Assembly (NCBI RefSeq): GCF_041821045.1
Contig: NZ_JBGUAW010000008.1
Coordinates: 1-64,000, forward strand
Reading direction: 5' to 3'
Length of the DNA: 64,000 bases
DNA from: Thiohalorhabdus sp. Cl-TMA
GTDB taxonomy: Bacteria; Pseudomonadota; Gammaproteobacteria; Thiohalorhabdales; Thiohalorhabdaceae
Shown here: positions 16,987 through 24,521 of the stretch, in pieces
Position numbering within the stretch: the first letter of the stretch is position 1
Layout: each line of letters starts with the position of its first letter
The notes under the pieces: generated by a model
What the model was told of the DNA's origin: nothing
The model's input: only the letters and a program-made list of their open reading frames with translations
The model's database searches: none
Position numbers and translations under genes: made by a program

Positions 16987-19563
16987 CTACTCACGCGCCA
17001 ACCGCCCGCAGCCATTCCCCCGCAGCTCGGGGGCAGCATCCGGCCCGACGGTCAGCCCGCCCCCGCCGTTGTCGCCGCACTGGTTATCCACCAGCGCCGG
17101 CCGGCCGGAACCGGCCACCGTTATCCCGGGCCCCTCGTTCTGCCGGCTGCGGTTACCGCGCGCCTCGCCGGCGGCCTCTTCCCGGTAGAGCAGGCCGGAT
17201 TTCTTGTTGTTGCGAAGCAGGTTCCCGACCACCACGGGCTGCGCCGTCCCGGCCACCACCAGGCCGTGGAGGCGGTTGGCCAGGCAGGAATTGGCGCGGG
17301 CGGTGCCGCCGCTCTGATCGAAATAGACGAGGCCGCTCTGACGGTTGTCCCGGAAGGTATTCTCGGTCAGGAGCGGGCGCGCGCTCCTGCGAACCACGCC
17401 GCCGTGCTCCCGGTTGCCGCGGACGGTGTTCCCCTCGGCGGCCCCCTCGGCGGCGCCGGTGAACAGCAGGCCCGTTCCCCCATTACCGCCGATGGTGTTC
17501 GTCTTCAGGGCCGGAGCCGCATCGTCCCGGACCACGATGCCGTGGGTGCCGTTCTCCGCCACCCGGTTCTCCCGAGCCCGCCCGCCGCTGTTGCCGGCAT
17601 AGACGAGACCGGCCTCCCCGTTGGACCGGAACGTATTGCCCACCACGGCCGGTTCGGCGCTCCCGCCGACGCCGCCGCCGTGCAGGCGATTCTCGCTGCT
17701 GGTGTTGCGCAGCGCGGTACCGCCGGCCTGCTCCGCGAAGCTGATGCCGAATCCACCGTTGGCGCGGAGCCGGTTCTCCCGAAGCTCCACATGGGCACGG
17801 CCCCGAATGAGCACGCCGTGCTTGCCGCTCCGGCGGATGCGGTTGCCCTTCAAGCGCGCGCGGCTTTCGTCGGCCACCAGCACCCCGTGCTCGCCGCTGC
17901 CGCGCACCAGGTTCTCCGCCAGCATGGGCCGTGCCTGGTCCAGGACCTCCATGCCGTTCACCGGATGGCCGAGGATGCGATTGTTCGCGGCCCGGCCCTC
18001 GGACCGCCCCACGAACACCAGCCCGCTTTCCCCGTTGGCCTCCAGCAGGTTATCCGAGAGCATGGGCCCGGCCTGCTGCTGGACCACGATGCCGTACTCC
18101 CCGTTGTCCCGGGCCTCGTTAGCCTCGGCGCGGCCGGCGCTCTCATCGAAGTAGCCGATGGCGAAATGCTTGTTGTCCGTCAGGTAGTTCCCCGTCAGTC
18201 GGGGATGGGCGCGGTCCTTCAGGGAAACGCCGTGAAAGCCGTTGTCCAGGCTGCGGTTGTTCCGGGCGGTACCCCCCGAGCGCCCGAAATAGGCAAGCCC
18301 GTTCTGCCCGTTCCCCTCCAGTACGTTGCCGGTCAGCACCGGACGCGCGCGGTCCAGGACCGCCACGCCGTGGTAGCGGTTGCCCCCGGCCCGGTTCTCC
18401 CGGGCCTGAACCGCCGTCCGGTCCGCCAGCACCAGGCCGTTCTCCCGATTCTCCGCGAGTGTGTTGCCGGTAATCCGGGGAGCCGACCGGTGCCGCACGG
18501 CGATGCCGTTCTCGCGGTTACCGCTGGCGCGGTTGAAGCGCGCCGTTCCTTCCGCCCTTGCCGAATAGGCGAGACCGTCCCGGCCGTTGCCCTCCAGGCG
18601 GTTTTCAGAGATCGCGGGGCGCGCCGACCCGCCCACACGGATCCCGTGGTGGCCGTTGGCCGCCACCAGATTCCCCCGCGCCGCGCCCCTGGTCTTGTCG
18701 AAATAGGCGATGCCAACGGCCCCGTTGTCGCGGAGCACATTGCCGATCACGTCCGGATCCGTGCGCCCTTGCAGGGAGACCCCGTTCAGGCCGTTGCCCG
18801 TTATCCGGTTCTCCACCAGCCGGCCCCGCGCGCCCTTGAGGAAAACGATGCCGTTGGCGCCGTTATCCCGGATCCGATTGCTCATCAGCTCGACATGTGC
18901 CAGCTCGTCCACGCCGATACCGTGGCCGGCGTTGCGTGCCACGTCGGCGTCACGCAAGGCGAGGCGCGCCCCGTCGGAGGCCACCAAGCCCGCCCCACCG
19001 TTGCCGGTCAGGACCATGCCGTCCGCTTCCAGCCGGGCATGCCCCGCGACCACGAGGCCCGCGGCCTCGTTGTTGACGGAGCCGCCGCCGGACAGCCGGC
19101 CGCCGTCGCTCCGCTTCCAGAAGACCACCCCGGCGCCGCGTCCATCGGAGCCCGCAATGCCGCCGCTGAAGCGGCAACGGACCAGCTCGCCCCGGCCGCC
19201 TTCCAGGGAGACCACATTGGCGGGCTCATCCCCCTGGTGCCGGAAGGCCACCCCTTCCACGCGCAGGGTGCCGCTGCCCGTGTAGCGCAGCACCGCGCCA
19301 GGCGCCCCGGATACCACGCGGGTCTGGTCCGGACCGGCCCCCTTGAGGGTTATGGAACGGCGGATCCGCAGCGGGCGATCCAGCGTATAGCGCCCGGCGG
19401 CCAGATGGAGGGTGCTTCCCGTCTCCAGGTGGGCCACGGCACGGGCCAGGTCCGCTTGCGGGGAAAGGCGGAGCTGATCGGAGGAAGGCGTGGAGGCACA
19501 ACCTCCGAGCAGCCACACCAGGATTCCCAGGAGCACCGGCCTGGAGGTCACCGCCCGCCTCAC
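16987..19563 (-). CDS. Giant parallel beta-helix repeat lipoprotein
   Basis: 858 residues from GTG 19563, which overlaps the stop of the FecR gene as GTGA. The N terminus is a lipoprotein signal with lipobox LLGGC (Cys about residue 21). After a pectate-lyase-like start (LARAVAHLETGSTLHLAAGRYTL, a motif common in right-handed beta-helix proteins), almost all the rest consists of about 30 NosD-like repeats of about 23 residues with the pattern GNxLxxNGxxGLxxxxxAxxxxxxN. Two repeat types alternate: one with HGVxVxDxARPxL, one with GLxYFxxSGGTAR. Likely a long surface or periplasmic beta-solenoid, perhaps carbohydrate-binding. No catalytic motif recognised. Function unknown. Confidence 0.85.
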   Translation of the reverse strand: MRRAVTSRPVLLGILVWLLGGCASTPSSDQLRLSPQADLARAVAHLETGSTLHLAAGRYTLDRPLRIRRSITLKGAGPDQTRVVSGAPGAVLRYTGSGTLRVEGVAFRHQGDEPANVVSLEGGRGELVRCRFSGGIAGSDGRGAGVVFWKRSDGGRLSGGGSVNNEAAGLVVAGHARLEADGMVLTGNGGAGLVASDGARLALRDADVARNAGHGIGVDELAHVELMSNRIRDNGANGIVFLKGARGRLVENRITGNGLNGVSLQGRTDPDVIGNVLRDNGAVGIAYFDKTRGAARGNLVAANGHHGIRVGGSARPAISENRLEGNGRDGLAYSARAEGTARFNRASGNRENGIAVRHRSAPRITGNTLAENRENGLVLADRTAVQARENRAGGNRYHGVAVLDRARPVLTGNVLEGNGQNGLAYFGRSGGTARNNRSLDNGFHGVSLKDRAHPRLTGNYLTDNKHFAIGYFDESAGRAEANEARDNGEYGIVVQQQAGPMLSDNLLEANGESGLVFVGRSEGRAANNRILGHPVNGMEVLDQARPMLAENLVRGSGEHGVLVADESRARLKGNRIRRSGKHGVLIRGRAHVELRENRLRANGGFGISFAEQAGGTALRNTSSENRLHGGGVGGSAEPAVVGNTFRSNGEAGLVYAGNSGGRARENRVAENGTHGIVVRDDAAPALKTNTIGGNGGTGLLFTGAAEGAAEGNTVRGNREHGGVVRRSARPLLTENTFRDNRQSGLVYFDQSGGTARANSCLANRLHGLVVAGTAQPVVVGNLLRNNKKSGLLYREEAAGEARGNRSRQNEGPGITVAGSGRPALVDNQCGDNGGGGLTVGPDAAPELRGNGCGRLARE

Positions 19564-20387
19564 GGCTCCTCCCTCGACTCCACCCCCATCACCTCGCCAC
19601 TCTCGTCGAGGAGCAGATCCGGTCCCGATTCGCTGGAGGGACCCTGCTTCCACAAAGAGCGGTCATCCGAGGAATCCTGGCGGAGCCGAACCCCGTCCTC
19701 ACCCCCCTGGATGGGCGTCTCTCCCGAGAAAATGGGGCCCGGGGGCCGTTCGATGGTCTCAATCGGGGCAGTGCGGGACGCCACGTAGGAGTACTTGTCC
19801 CGGCCGAACACCTGGGCGTCTTTCAGGTTCGAGAGCCGCACCTGACCGTCCTCCACCCGCAGGTACAGACCGCTGGGCACCTTCTCGCCCGTCCGGAAGT
19901 CCCGGCCGCAGGCCGACTCGCAATAGCGGGCCGCGTAGCGGGTGCCGCGGATGCCGATGGTGGCGGCGGGCGTGCGGACCCGATAGCTGTCCTTCTCCTC
20001 CTCGCCCACCCAGCCGGTTACCGTCCGGAAGGCCCCCTTCCACAGACGCATGAGGACGCCTTTGTCGCGGCCGTCCCCCGCCTTCGCGCGGTAGCGCTCC
20101 ACCTCGAAGCGGGTATTCGGCTTCAGCTCCACCAGCCCGTTATCGAAAAAGCGGATCCGCGTACGGCCGTCCGGTCCCGTTCTGATCACGTCCTCCTCGT
20201 AGACCGGATCGCCCCGGCGGAGGGTACGCTCCTCCCAGGCGCCGCCAACCGCGTGGACGTCTCCCACCCGGCTTACCACCTTCCCCACGGAGCGGGATTC
20301 CGCGCTCCAGACGGCGGAGGAAGCCAGCATCAGGATCAGGCCCAGCCAGACAAGCCGGATTCCGCTTCGGTTTTCGCGCATGTTCAA
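19560..20387 (-). CDS. Secreted FecR-domain protein
   Basis: 275 residues with a cleavable-looking signal peptide (hydrophobic LVWLGLILMLASSAVWSA, about 10-29). The FecR domain follows: VGKVVSRVGDVHA, then GDPVYEEDVIRTGPDGRTRIRF and LKPNTRFEVE, and TPAATIGIRGTRYA about residue 137. Unlike classical FecR it has no cytoplasmic anti-sigma part and no membrane anchor, so it is a periplasmic or exported FecR protein. Two cysteines (YCESACG) may form a disulfide. It is translationally coupled to the beta-helix lipoprotein and divergent from the outer-membrane protein gene at 20558. Exact role unknown. Confidence 0.88.
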   Translation of the reverse strand: MNMRENRSGIRLVWLGLILMLASSAVWSAESRSVGKVVSRVGDVHAVGGAWEERTLRRGDPVYEEDVIRTGPDGRTRIRFFDNGLVELKPNTRFEVERYRAKAGDGRDKGVLMRLWKGAFRTVTGWVGEEEKDSYRVRTPAATIGIRGTRYAARYCESACGRDFRTGEKVPSGLYLRVEDGQVRLSNLKDAQVFGRDKYSYVASRTAPIETIERPPGPIFSGETPIQGGEDGVRLRQDSSDDRSLWKQGPSSESGPDLLLDESGEVMGVESREEP

Positions 20388-20557
20388 AACCCTTCCAATC
20401 GGGCAGGCGGCCGTTCGCTCCCGTCCGAAAATACCCCTTGCCGCAGAACCTGTACAGACACGTCGCCCGACCGTGGCGGACAGTCCGCGAAAGGAGTAGA
20501 CTTGCGGCCCAATCGTCCCCCGATCCCGGAAGACCCTAACGGCTCACGAGGTGACCC

Positions 20558-21670
20558 ATGCGGGCAAACGGAACCTTACACGAATGCCGGAAGCGGGCAG
20601 GCGGTCTGCTCGCTCTGGCACTGACCCTGGTGCTGGCGGCCTCCGCCGCCCATGGCGCCAGCGAATCCGCGGCAAAATCCGCCGAGACCCCGAGCTGGAA
20701 GCAGGAGCAGCTGGCCAACGGTGACGCCTACACGCGCTTCATGGCCCTCCTGAACCAGCCCGACACCCTGTCCCCGGCCACCATGCGCCAAGCGGACATC
20801 GCCGGAGACCGGATCGCCCTGTACCGGGTGGGCGACCCGCGCAACCGCCGCTTCCCGGCCGAGCTCTACGAGGCCATGGAAAGCCAGATGTTCGACCGCC
20901 TCTTGGCGGGGGGCGCCTTCCAGGTGTACGAGTGCATGGAGTGCAAGACCGTGCGGGTCACCATCAAGAACGACCACCTCTCCATGGCCCGGCGTGCCGC
21001 TTCCAACGCCCGCCTGCGCCAGATCGCCGAATCGGTGGGGGTGGACGGGATGCTGCTCTGGGACGCCTACTTCCAGGGTGACCGGGCGGTGCTCGATACC
21101 CGCATGATGGACGTGGAGACGGGAAGGATCGTCTGGAGCCACCAGTACACCCACAGCACCGAATGGCAGAGCAACTGGGCCGTTTACGGGGGCCTGTGGG
21201 GCATCGAGGCCACCAAGTTCGGCTACGGTCCGGAGCCCGACGTGGAGGTGGACCGCCTCGTGGCCGTCGGTGCCGAATTCCGCGAGGCCACCTCCCTGGC
21301 GGAGGGGCTGACCTACGGGCTGGGCATCACCACCTTCCAGAACACGGCCCGGTCCGATGCGGTGGAGGCGGAAGGCGGCGCCCTGTATGTCCGGCTCGGC
21401 CTGGCCCTGGACCCCCTGCTCGGCTGGCCGGACAAGGATTACAACAACTTCGAGCTGTACTTGGCCCCCGGTGACGCCTTCATAGACGACACCAACAACC
21501 TCCTGGTACGCACGGGCCTGGAGATCCGGTTCACCCAGACCCTGTTCATGAACCTGGGGCTGGTGTACCTGGAGGAAAGGGAGCTGGACATGGGCCACGC
21601 CCCTCCGGGCCGGACCGGTGGGGAAGTGGGCGGGACCGGCTACGACATCAGCATCGGAGCCCGCTTCTAA
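20558..21670 (+). CDS. Secreted CsgG-like / outer-membrane protein
   Basis: 370 residues. An N-terminal signal peptide (GGLLALALTLVLAASAAHGA) is followed by a region (about 75-190) with the nucleotide-exchange-like CsgG/FlgO fold character (ARLRQIAESVGVDGMLLWDAYFQGDRAVLDTRMMDVETGRIVWS). The C-terminal half has amphipathic strands and ends in SIGARF, the terminal Phe expected for an outer-membrane beta-barrel. GAGGTG precedes the ATG. It forms an apparent operon with the lipoprotein gene 17 nt downstream and is divergent from fecR. Function unknown; an export or surface-assembly role is inferred from the fold only. Confidence 0.75.
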   Translation: MRANGTLHECRKRAGGLLALALTLVLAASAAHGASESAAKSAETPSWKQEQLANGDAYTRFMALLNQPDTLSPATMRQADIAGDRIALYRVGDPRNRRFPAELYEAMESQMFDRLLAGGAFQVYECMECKTVRVTIKNDHLSMARRAASNARLRQIAESVGVDGMLLWDAYFQGDRAVLDTRMMDVETGRIVWSHQYTHSTEWQSNWAVYGGLWGIEATKFGYGPEPDVEVDRLVAVGAEFREATSLAEGLTYGLGITTFQNTARSDAVEAEGGALYVRLGLALDPLLGWPDKDYNNFELYLAPGDAFIDDTNNLLVRTGLEIRFTQTLFMNLGLVYLEERELDMGHAPPGRTGGEVGGTGYDISIGARF

Positions 21671-21687
21671 TGGGTAAGGAGGAGCGC

Positions 21688-21984
21688 ATGCGTCGATTCC
21701 TGGGAACGTACCTCCCGGCCCTGTTCGGTGGCCTCCTCCTGGCCGGCTGCGCGAGCGACTCCGGCAAGATGCCGAAGATAGGCGATGCCGCAGAGCCCGA
21801 GACCGCCAAGGCCGAGGAGCGCAAACGGGGCGCCGAAGGCCTGCTCAAGCCGGCTGAGGCCGAGCCGGGAATGCTCTACATCCGGCGCCGGAATGCCGAT
21901 TACACCCTGGAGCTGCTGCTGGACACCTCCAGCGTGAATACGGCCTACGACATTGAACTGCCGGCACGCTCCGGAGCGGAATAG
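21688..21984 (+). CDS. Small lipoprotein
   Basis: 98 residues. Lipobox LLAGC after a short hydrophobic segment (YLPALFGGLLLAGC), followed by a charged Lys/Glu-rich linker and a hydrophobic strand (TLELLLDTSS). AAGGAGG sits immediately before ATG 21688, which I prefer to the ATG at 21670 that overlaps the upstream stop. Probably an accessory lipoprotein of the outer-membrane protein encoded just before it. Confidence 0.8.
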   Translation: MRRFLGTYLPALFGGLLLAGCASDSGKMPKIGDAAEPETAKAEERKRGAEGLLKPAEAEPGMLYIRRRNADYTLELLLDTSSVNTAYDIELPARSGAE

Positions 21985-22061
21985 CGCCGGCTTGCCGGGC
22001 CGGGCAGGAGTACCGTGGTTTTCCTCGCCGGCAGAGTACGATATGCTAGCGCCTTCGGGTT

Positions 22062-22135
<74 letters not shown>

Positions 22136-22172
22136 TTCTTCCGGCCCGGAGATTCCGGAGCCGCGTTGCCGG

Positions 22173-22248
<76 letters not shown>

Positions 22249-22316
22249 GATACCCGCCCCGAGTCCGCAGGACACGGCGCCCGGAGCGCCGCGGGGCCAT
22301 TTGCGATCGATTCCGT

Positions 22317-22400
22317 GGGACGGTGGCGGAACTGGTAGACGCGCTGGATTTAGGATCCAGTACCTCCGGTGTGCGGGTTCGAGTCCCGCCCGTCCCACCA
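22317..22400 (+). tRNA. tRNA-Leu (TAG)
   Basis: 84 nt with long variable arm (class II). Acceptor GGGACGG/CCGTCCC, discriminator A, encoded CCA; anticodon loop TTTAGGA gives anticodon TAG. Confidence 0.95.
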
Positions 22401-22453
22401 GAGCGCGACTCGCGCGGTGCAGAAGCAGGCAGTAACGGGGAATCCCCCGCACC

Positions 22454-22542
22454 GGAGGGGTGGCCGAGTGGACGAAGGCGCCTGACTCGAAATCAGGTGA
22501 CGGTACTGCCGTCCGGGGGTTCGAATCCCTCCCCCTCCGCCA
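22454..22542 (+). tRNA. tRNA-Ser (CGA)
   Basis: 89 nt with long variable arm. Acceptor GGAGGGG/CCCCTCC, discriminator G, encoded CCA; anticodon loop CTCGAAA gives anticodon CGA. Last gene of the array, followed by a strong terminator. Confidence 0.95.
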
Positions 22543-22558
22543 AAAATTGATGATCAAT

Positions 22559-22592
22559 CAGCGCTCTACCAAAAGGTAGAGCGCTTTTTTTG
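22559..22592 (+). terminator. Intrinsic terminator of the tRNA array
   Basis: Stem AGCGCTCTACC / GGTAGAGCGCT with AAAA loop, followed by seven T residues. Textbook rho-independent terminator 17 nt after tRNA-Ser. Confidence 0.95.
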
Positions 22593-22694
22593 TTCTCCTA
22601 CCCCCCGGAAAACCCCGTAAAATATTGCTTTAGCCAACTGGGTTTTCCCACCCCAAAAGTGCGAATTCACGCTCCGCCCTTTAAAGCACTTCCA

Positions 22695-22712
22695 ATGACC
22701 GACACCGGTCAT
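22695..22712. promoter_or_regulatory. Palindromic operator-like site
   Basis: Perfect inverted repeat ATGACCG-ACAC-CGGTCAT. The GACCG/CGGTC half-sites are typical of TetR-family operators. It lies upstream of the ECF sigma gene and on the far side of the tRNA terminator. The regulator is not known; the TetR at 35077 is one candidate. Confidence 0.4.
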
Positions 22713-22789
22713 CTTGCGGGAGGCTTCCCAATCTAGGGGGTCTGGGCACCAAAAAGAAGATTGCAGCAGGGTTAGCTTTCTGCAATTAT

Positions 22790-22810
22790 TTACCGACCGG
22801 TCAACTACTG
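22790..22810. promoter_or_regulatory. Candidate TetR operator (site B)
   Basis: Read on the minus strand this is CAGTAGTTGACCGGTCGGTAA. It shares AGTAGTT-ACCGGTCG with the site upstream of the AhpD-like gene at 35012-35036, and TTGACYGGTYG with the site upstream of tetR at 35692. The shared sequence suggests that one TetR-family protein binds all three. Target here would be transcription toward the sigma gene at 23087. Confidence 0.45.
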
Positions 22811-23086
22811 ACCCAAGTCCGGCCATGGAACGGTTCTTTCCCGGCGAAACACCCGAGGGTCGAACTCCATGCGGAAAGGAAAGCGCGGACCTTGAGCTCA
22901 AATCTTTACCCCGCTCAACTCCGCCAAATCACAAGCAGAAAATTTCCCAAGCAGGGCCCAATTCTCTGCTCGGGGAAAGGCCATCGATACCCCGGTCCCC
23001 TCGACGAAGGGGTTGGGGAGCTTGAGCCTCCTGCTTCAGGGCTCGGTGAGCAAGCGTCCAGGGGATTTCGCCAGGAGAATTCAGTC

Positions 23087-23740
23087 ATGAACAGTACAGC
23101 CCTACAATCCCTTTTTGTCCGCGGTGCGCGCCAAGCCACCGACCCCCGAAGGTCCGTGTCGAGCTCACAGCCGTCCCCCTCCTCCCAACACCACTTCGAG
23201 CACCTCGCAGCCTTGGTCGAGGCATCAGCCCAAGGCGACCAAGACGCCTTTGCCCAGCTCTACGGGGCAACCTCCGCGAAACTGTATGGCTTTGCGCTGC
23301 GTATATTGAAAAACGAAGGCCTGGCTCAGGAATGCTTGCAGGATGCCTACATCCGGATCTGGGAGCACTCGGGTAGCTATCGAAGGACTCGCGGTGCTCC
23401 CTTGACCTGGATGGGAATAATCGTTCGCCGGCGAGCATTGGACATGATCCGTTGCGCCAACCGGGAGCATGTCCTCGATGACCCCGAGGAGCTGTTCCGG
23501 CACAAGGACCAAATGGACCATGCCGAAGGTCCCGAATCGGGGCTGGACTTCAGTGAACGAGAGAGGCTGGCCGCTTGCCTCGGGAAGCTGGGCAGGAACC
23601 AGCAACAAGTTCTGCGTCTGGCATTCTTCGACGGTCTTGCCTATCCCGAGGTAGCGGAACATCTGCAAGCCCCTCTGGGAACGGTCAAGACCTGGATTCG
23701 AGGGGGGATGGAGAAATTAAGAAAGTGCCTGGAAGCCTGA
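23087..23740 (+). CDS. ECF-type RNA polymerase sigma factor (SigK-like)
   Basis: 217 residues. Region 2 (about 50-115: DAFAQLYGATSAKLYGFALRIL...AYIRIWEHS) and region 4 (about 165-215: RNQQQVLRLAFFDGLAYPEVAEH..., then GTVKTWIRGGMEKLR) give the two-domain ECF architecture. An N-terminal Ser-rich extension of about 40 residues precedes region 2. AGGAG stands before ATG 23087. It overlaps the RskA-like anti-sigma gene by 16 nt, so the pair is co-transcribed and coupled. Target promoters are unknown. Confidence 0.93.
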   Translation: MNSTALQSLFVRGARQATDPRRSVSSSQPSPSSQHHFEHLAALVEASAQGDQDAFAQLYGATSAKLYGFALRILKNEGLAQECLQDAYIRIWEHSGSYRRTRGAPLTWMGIIVRRRALDMIRCANREHVLDDPEELFRHKDQMDHAEGPESGLDFSERERLAACLGKLGRNQQQVLRLAFFDGLAYPEVAEHLQAPLGTVKTWIRGGMEKLRKCLEA

Positions 23741-24480
23741 AGGGAGGCAGGCCGGGAGTATACCCATTCCGCTGGAATGCGGAGGCCCGCGAGGTCCTGG
23801 CTGGCGATTACGCCTTGGGTACCCTGCACGGCAAGGCCCGCGTCCGCTTTGAACGGCTCTTGGCGGTAGACGCGGACTTGCGCATCAAGACCCAAAAATG
23901 GGAAGAACGCCTGGCCCCCCTGGCCGAGGAGGCCCATCCGGAGCGGCCCCCCGAGGCCGTCTGGACGCATATCCGCGACCGGCTACCAACATCGGATCCC
24001 TTGCGGCCGGCCGCTCCAGCCGACAAGCCGCGGATTTCACACTGGTGGGATAGCCTGGCGTTTTGGCGCGGCCTGGCGGCCGCCGCCCTCCTACTACTCG
24101 CATTCGTTTCCTGGTCCGGGCTGGGAGTACACCCGGGCTTGGCTCCGGAACGCATCGCAGTGATCAGTAATGCACGACAGGAACCTGTCTGGGTTCTGAG
24201 TACCGGGTCGCCTGCAGGATTGCTGCGCGTGCGGACTGTGCAGGCACCGGGGATGGGCCCGGGACGCGTCTGCCCGCTTTGGCTGCAGTGGGACGGTGGG
24301 AAGGAAGTGCGCAGAATTGCCATTCTTCCCGAAGAGAAGGGGAGCTCTACTTTCCGCATTCCGGAAAATATGCCTTTGGACCGGGCCCGCCTGGCGGTCA
24401 GCGTCGAGCCGGCCGGCGACCTTCCCCAAGAAGGGCCCCGTGGGCGGCTGATTTACCAGGGCAACTGGACCCGACTATAA
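23725..24480 (+). CDS. RskA-family membrane anti-sigma factor
   Basis: 251 residues from GTG 23725. Cytoplasmic N-terminal anti-sigma region (about 18-90, LAGDYALGTLHGKARVRFE...W), a single membrane helix (about 114-134, RGLAAAALLLLAFVSWSGLG) and a periplasmic RskA domain with the family features WVLSTG, LWLQWDGG and LAVSVEPAG near the C terminus. It should hold the preceding sigma factor at the membrane until a periplasmic signal arrives. The periplasmic part contains one Cys only, so redox sensing by a disulfide is unlikely. Confidence 0.9.
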   Translation: MPGSLKGGRPGVYPFRWNAEAREVLAGDYALGTLHGKARVRFERLLAVDADLRIKTQKWEERLAPLAEEAHPERPPEAVWTHIRDRLPTSDPLRPAAPADKPRISHWWDSLAFWRGLAAAALLLLAFVSWSGLGVHPGLAPERIAVISNARQEPVWVLSTGSPAGLLRVRTVQAPGMGPGRVCPLWLQWDGGKEVRRIAILPEEKGSSTFRIPENMPLDRARLAVSVEPAGDLPQEGPRGRLIYQGNWTRL

Positions 24481-24521
24481 CGCAACCAGGCGGGGTCCCC
24501 GCCTAGAAACAGGGAGGATGT

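Larger units (their letters stand above)
22593..23086. other. Long leader region upstream of the ECF sigma gene
   Basis: 494 bases with lower GC than its surroundings and no convincing gene. Two palindromic sites resembling TetR-family operators lie in it (22695-22712 and 22790-22810, listed separately). An open frame joined to the sigma gene from 22892 lacks protein-like composition and a ribosome binding site. Confidence 0.45.

Noticed and set aside
16987-19563. CRISPR-like or satellite repeat array
   Set aside because: The periodicity is at the protein level (23 codons) with diverged DNA and an intact reading frame; no identical repeats or unique spacers.
17266-19788. 840-codon open frame on the plus strand opposite the beta-helix gene
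   Set aside because: Exact antisense of a repetitive GC-rich gene; translation is a low-complexity mirror of the repeats, with no ribosome binding site. The minus strand has a lipobox, coupling to fecR and a coherent repeat.
22892-23086. Extended N terminus of the ECF sigma factor from 22892
   Set aside because: No ribosome binding site or conserved region; AGGAG precedes ATG 23087, where the sigma sequence starts.
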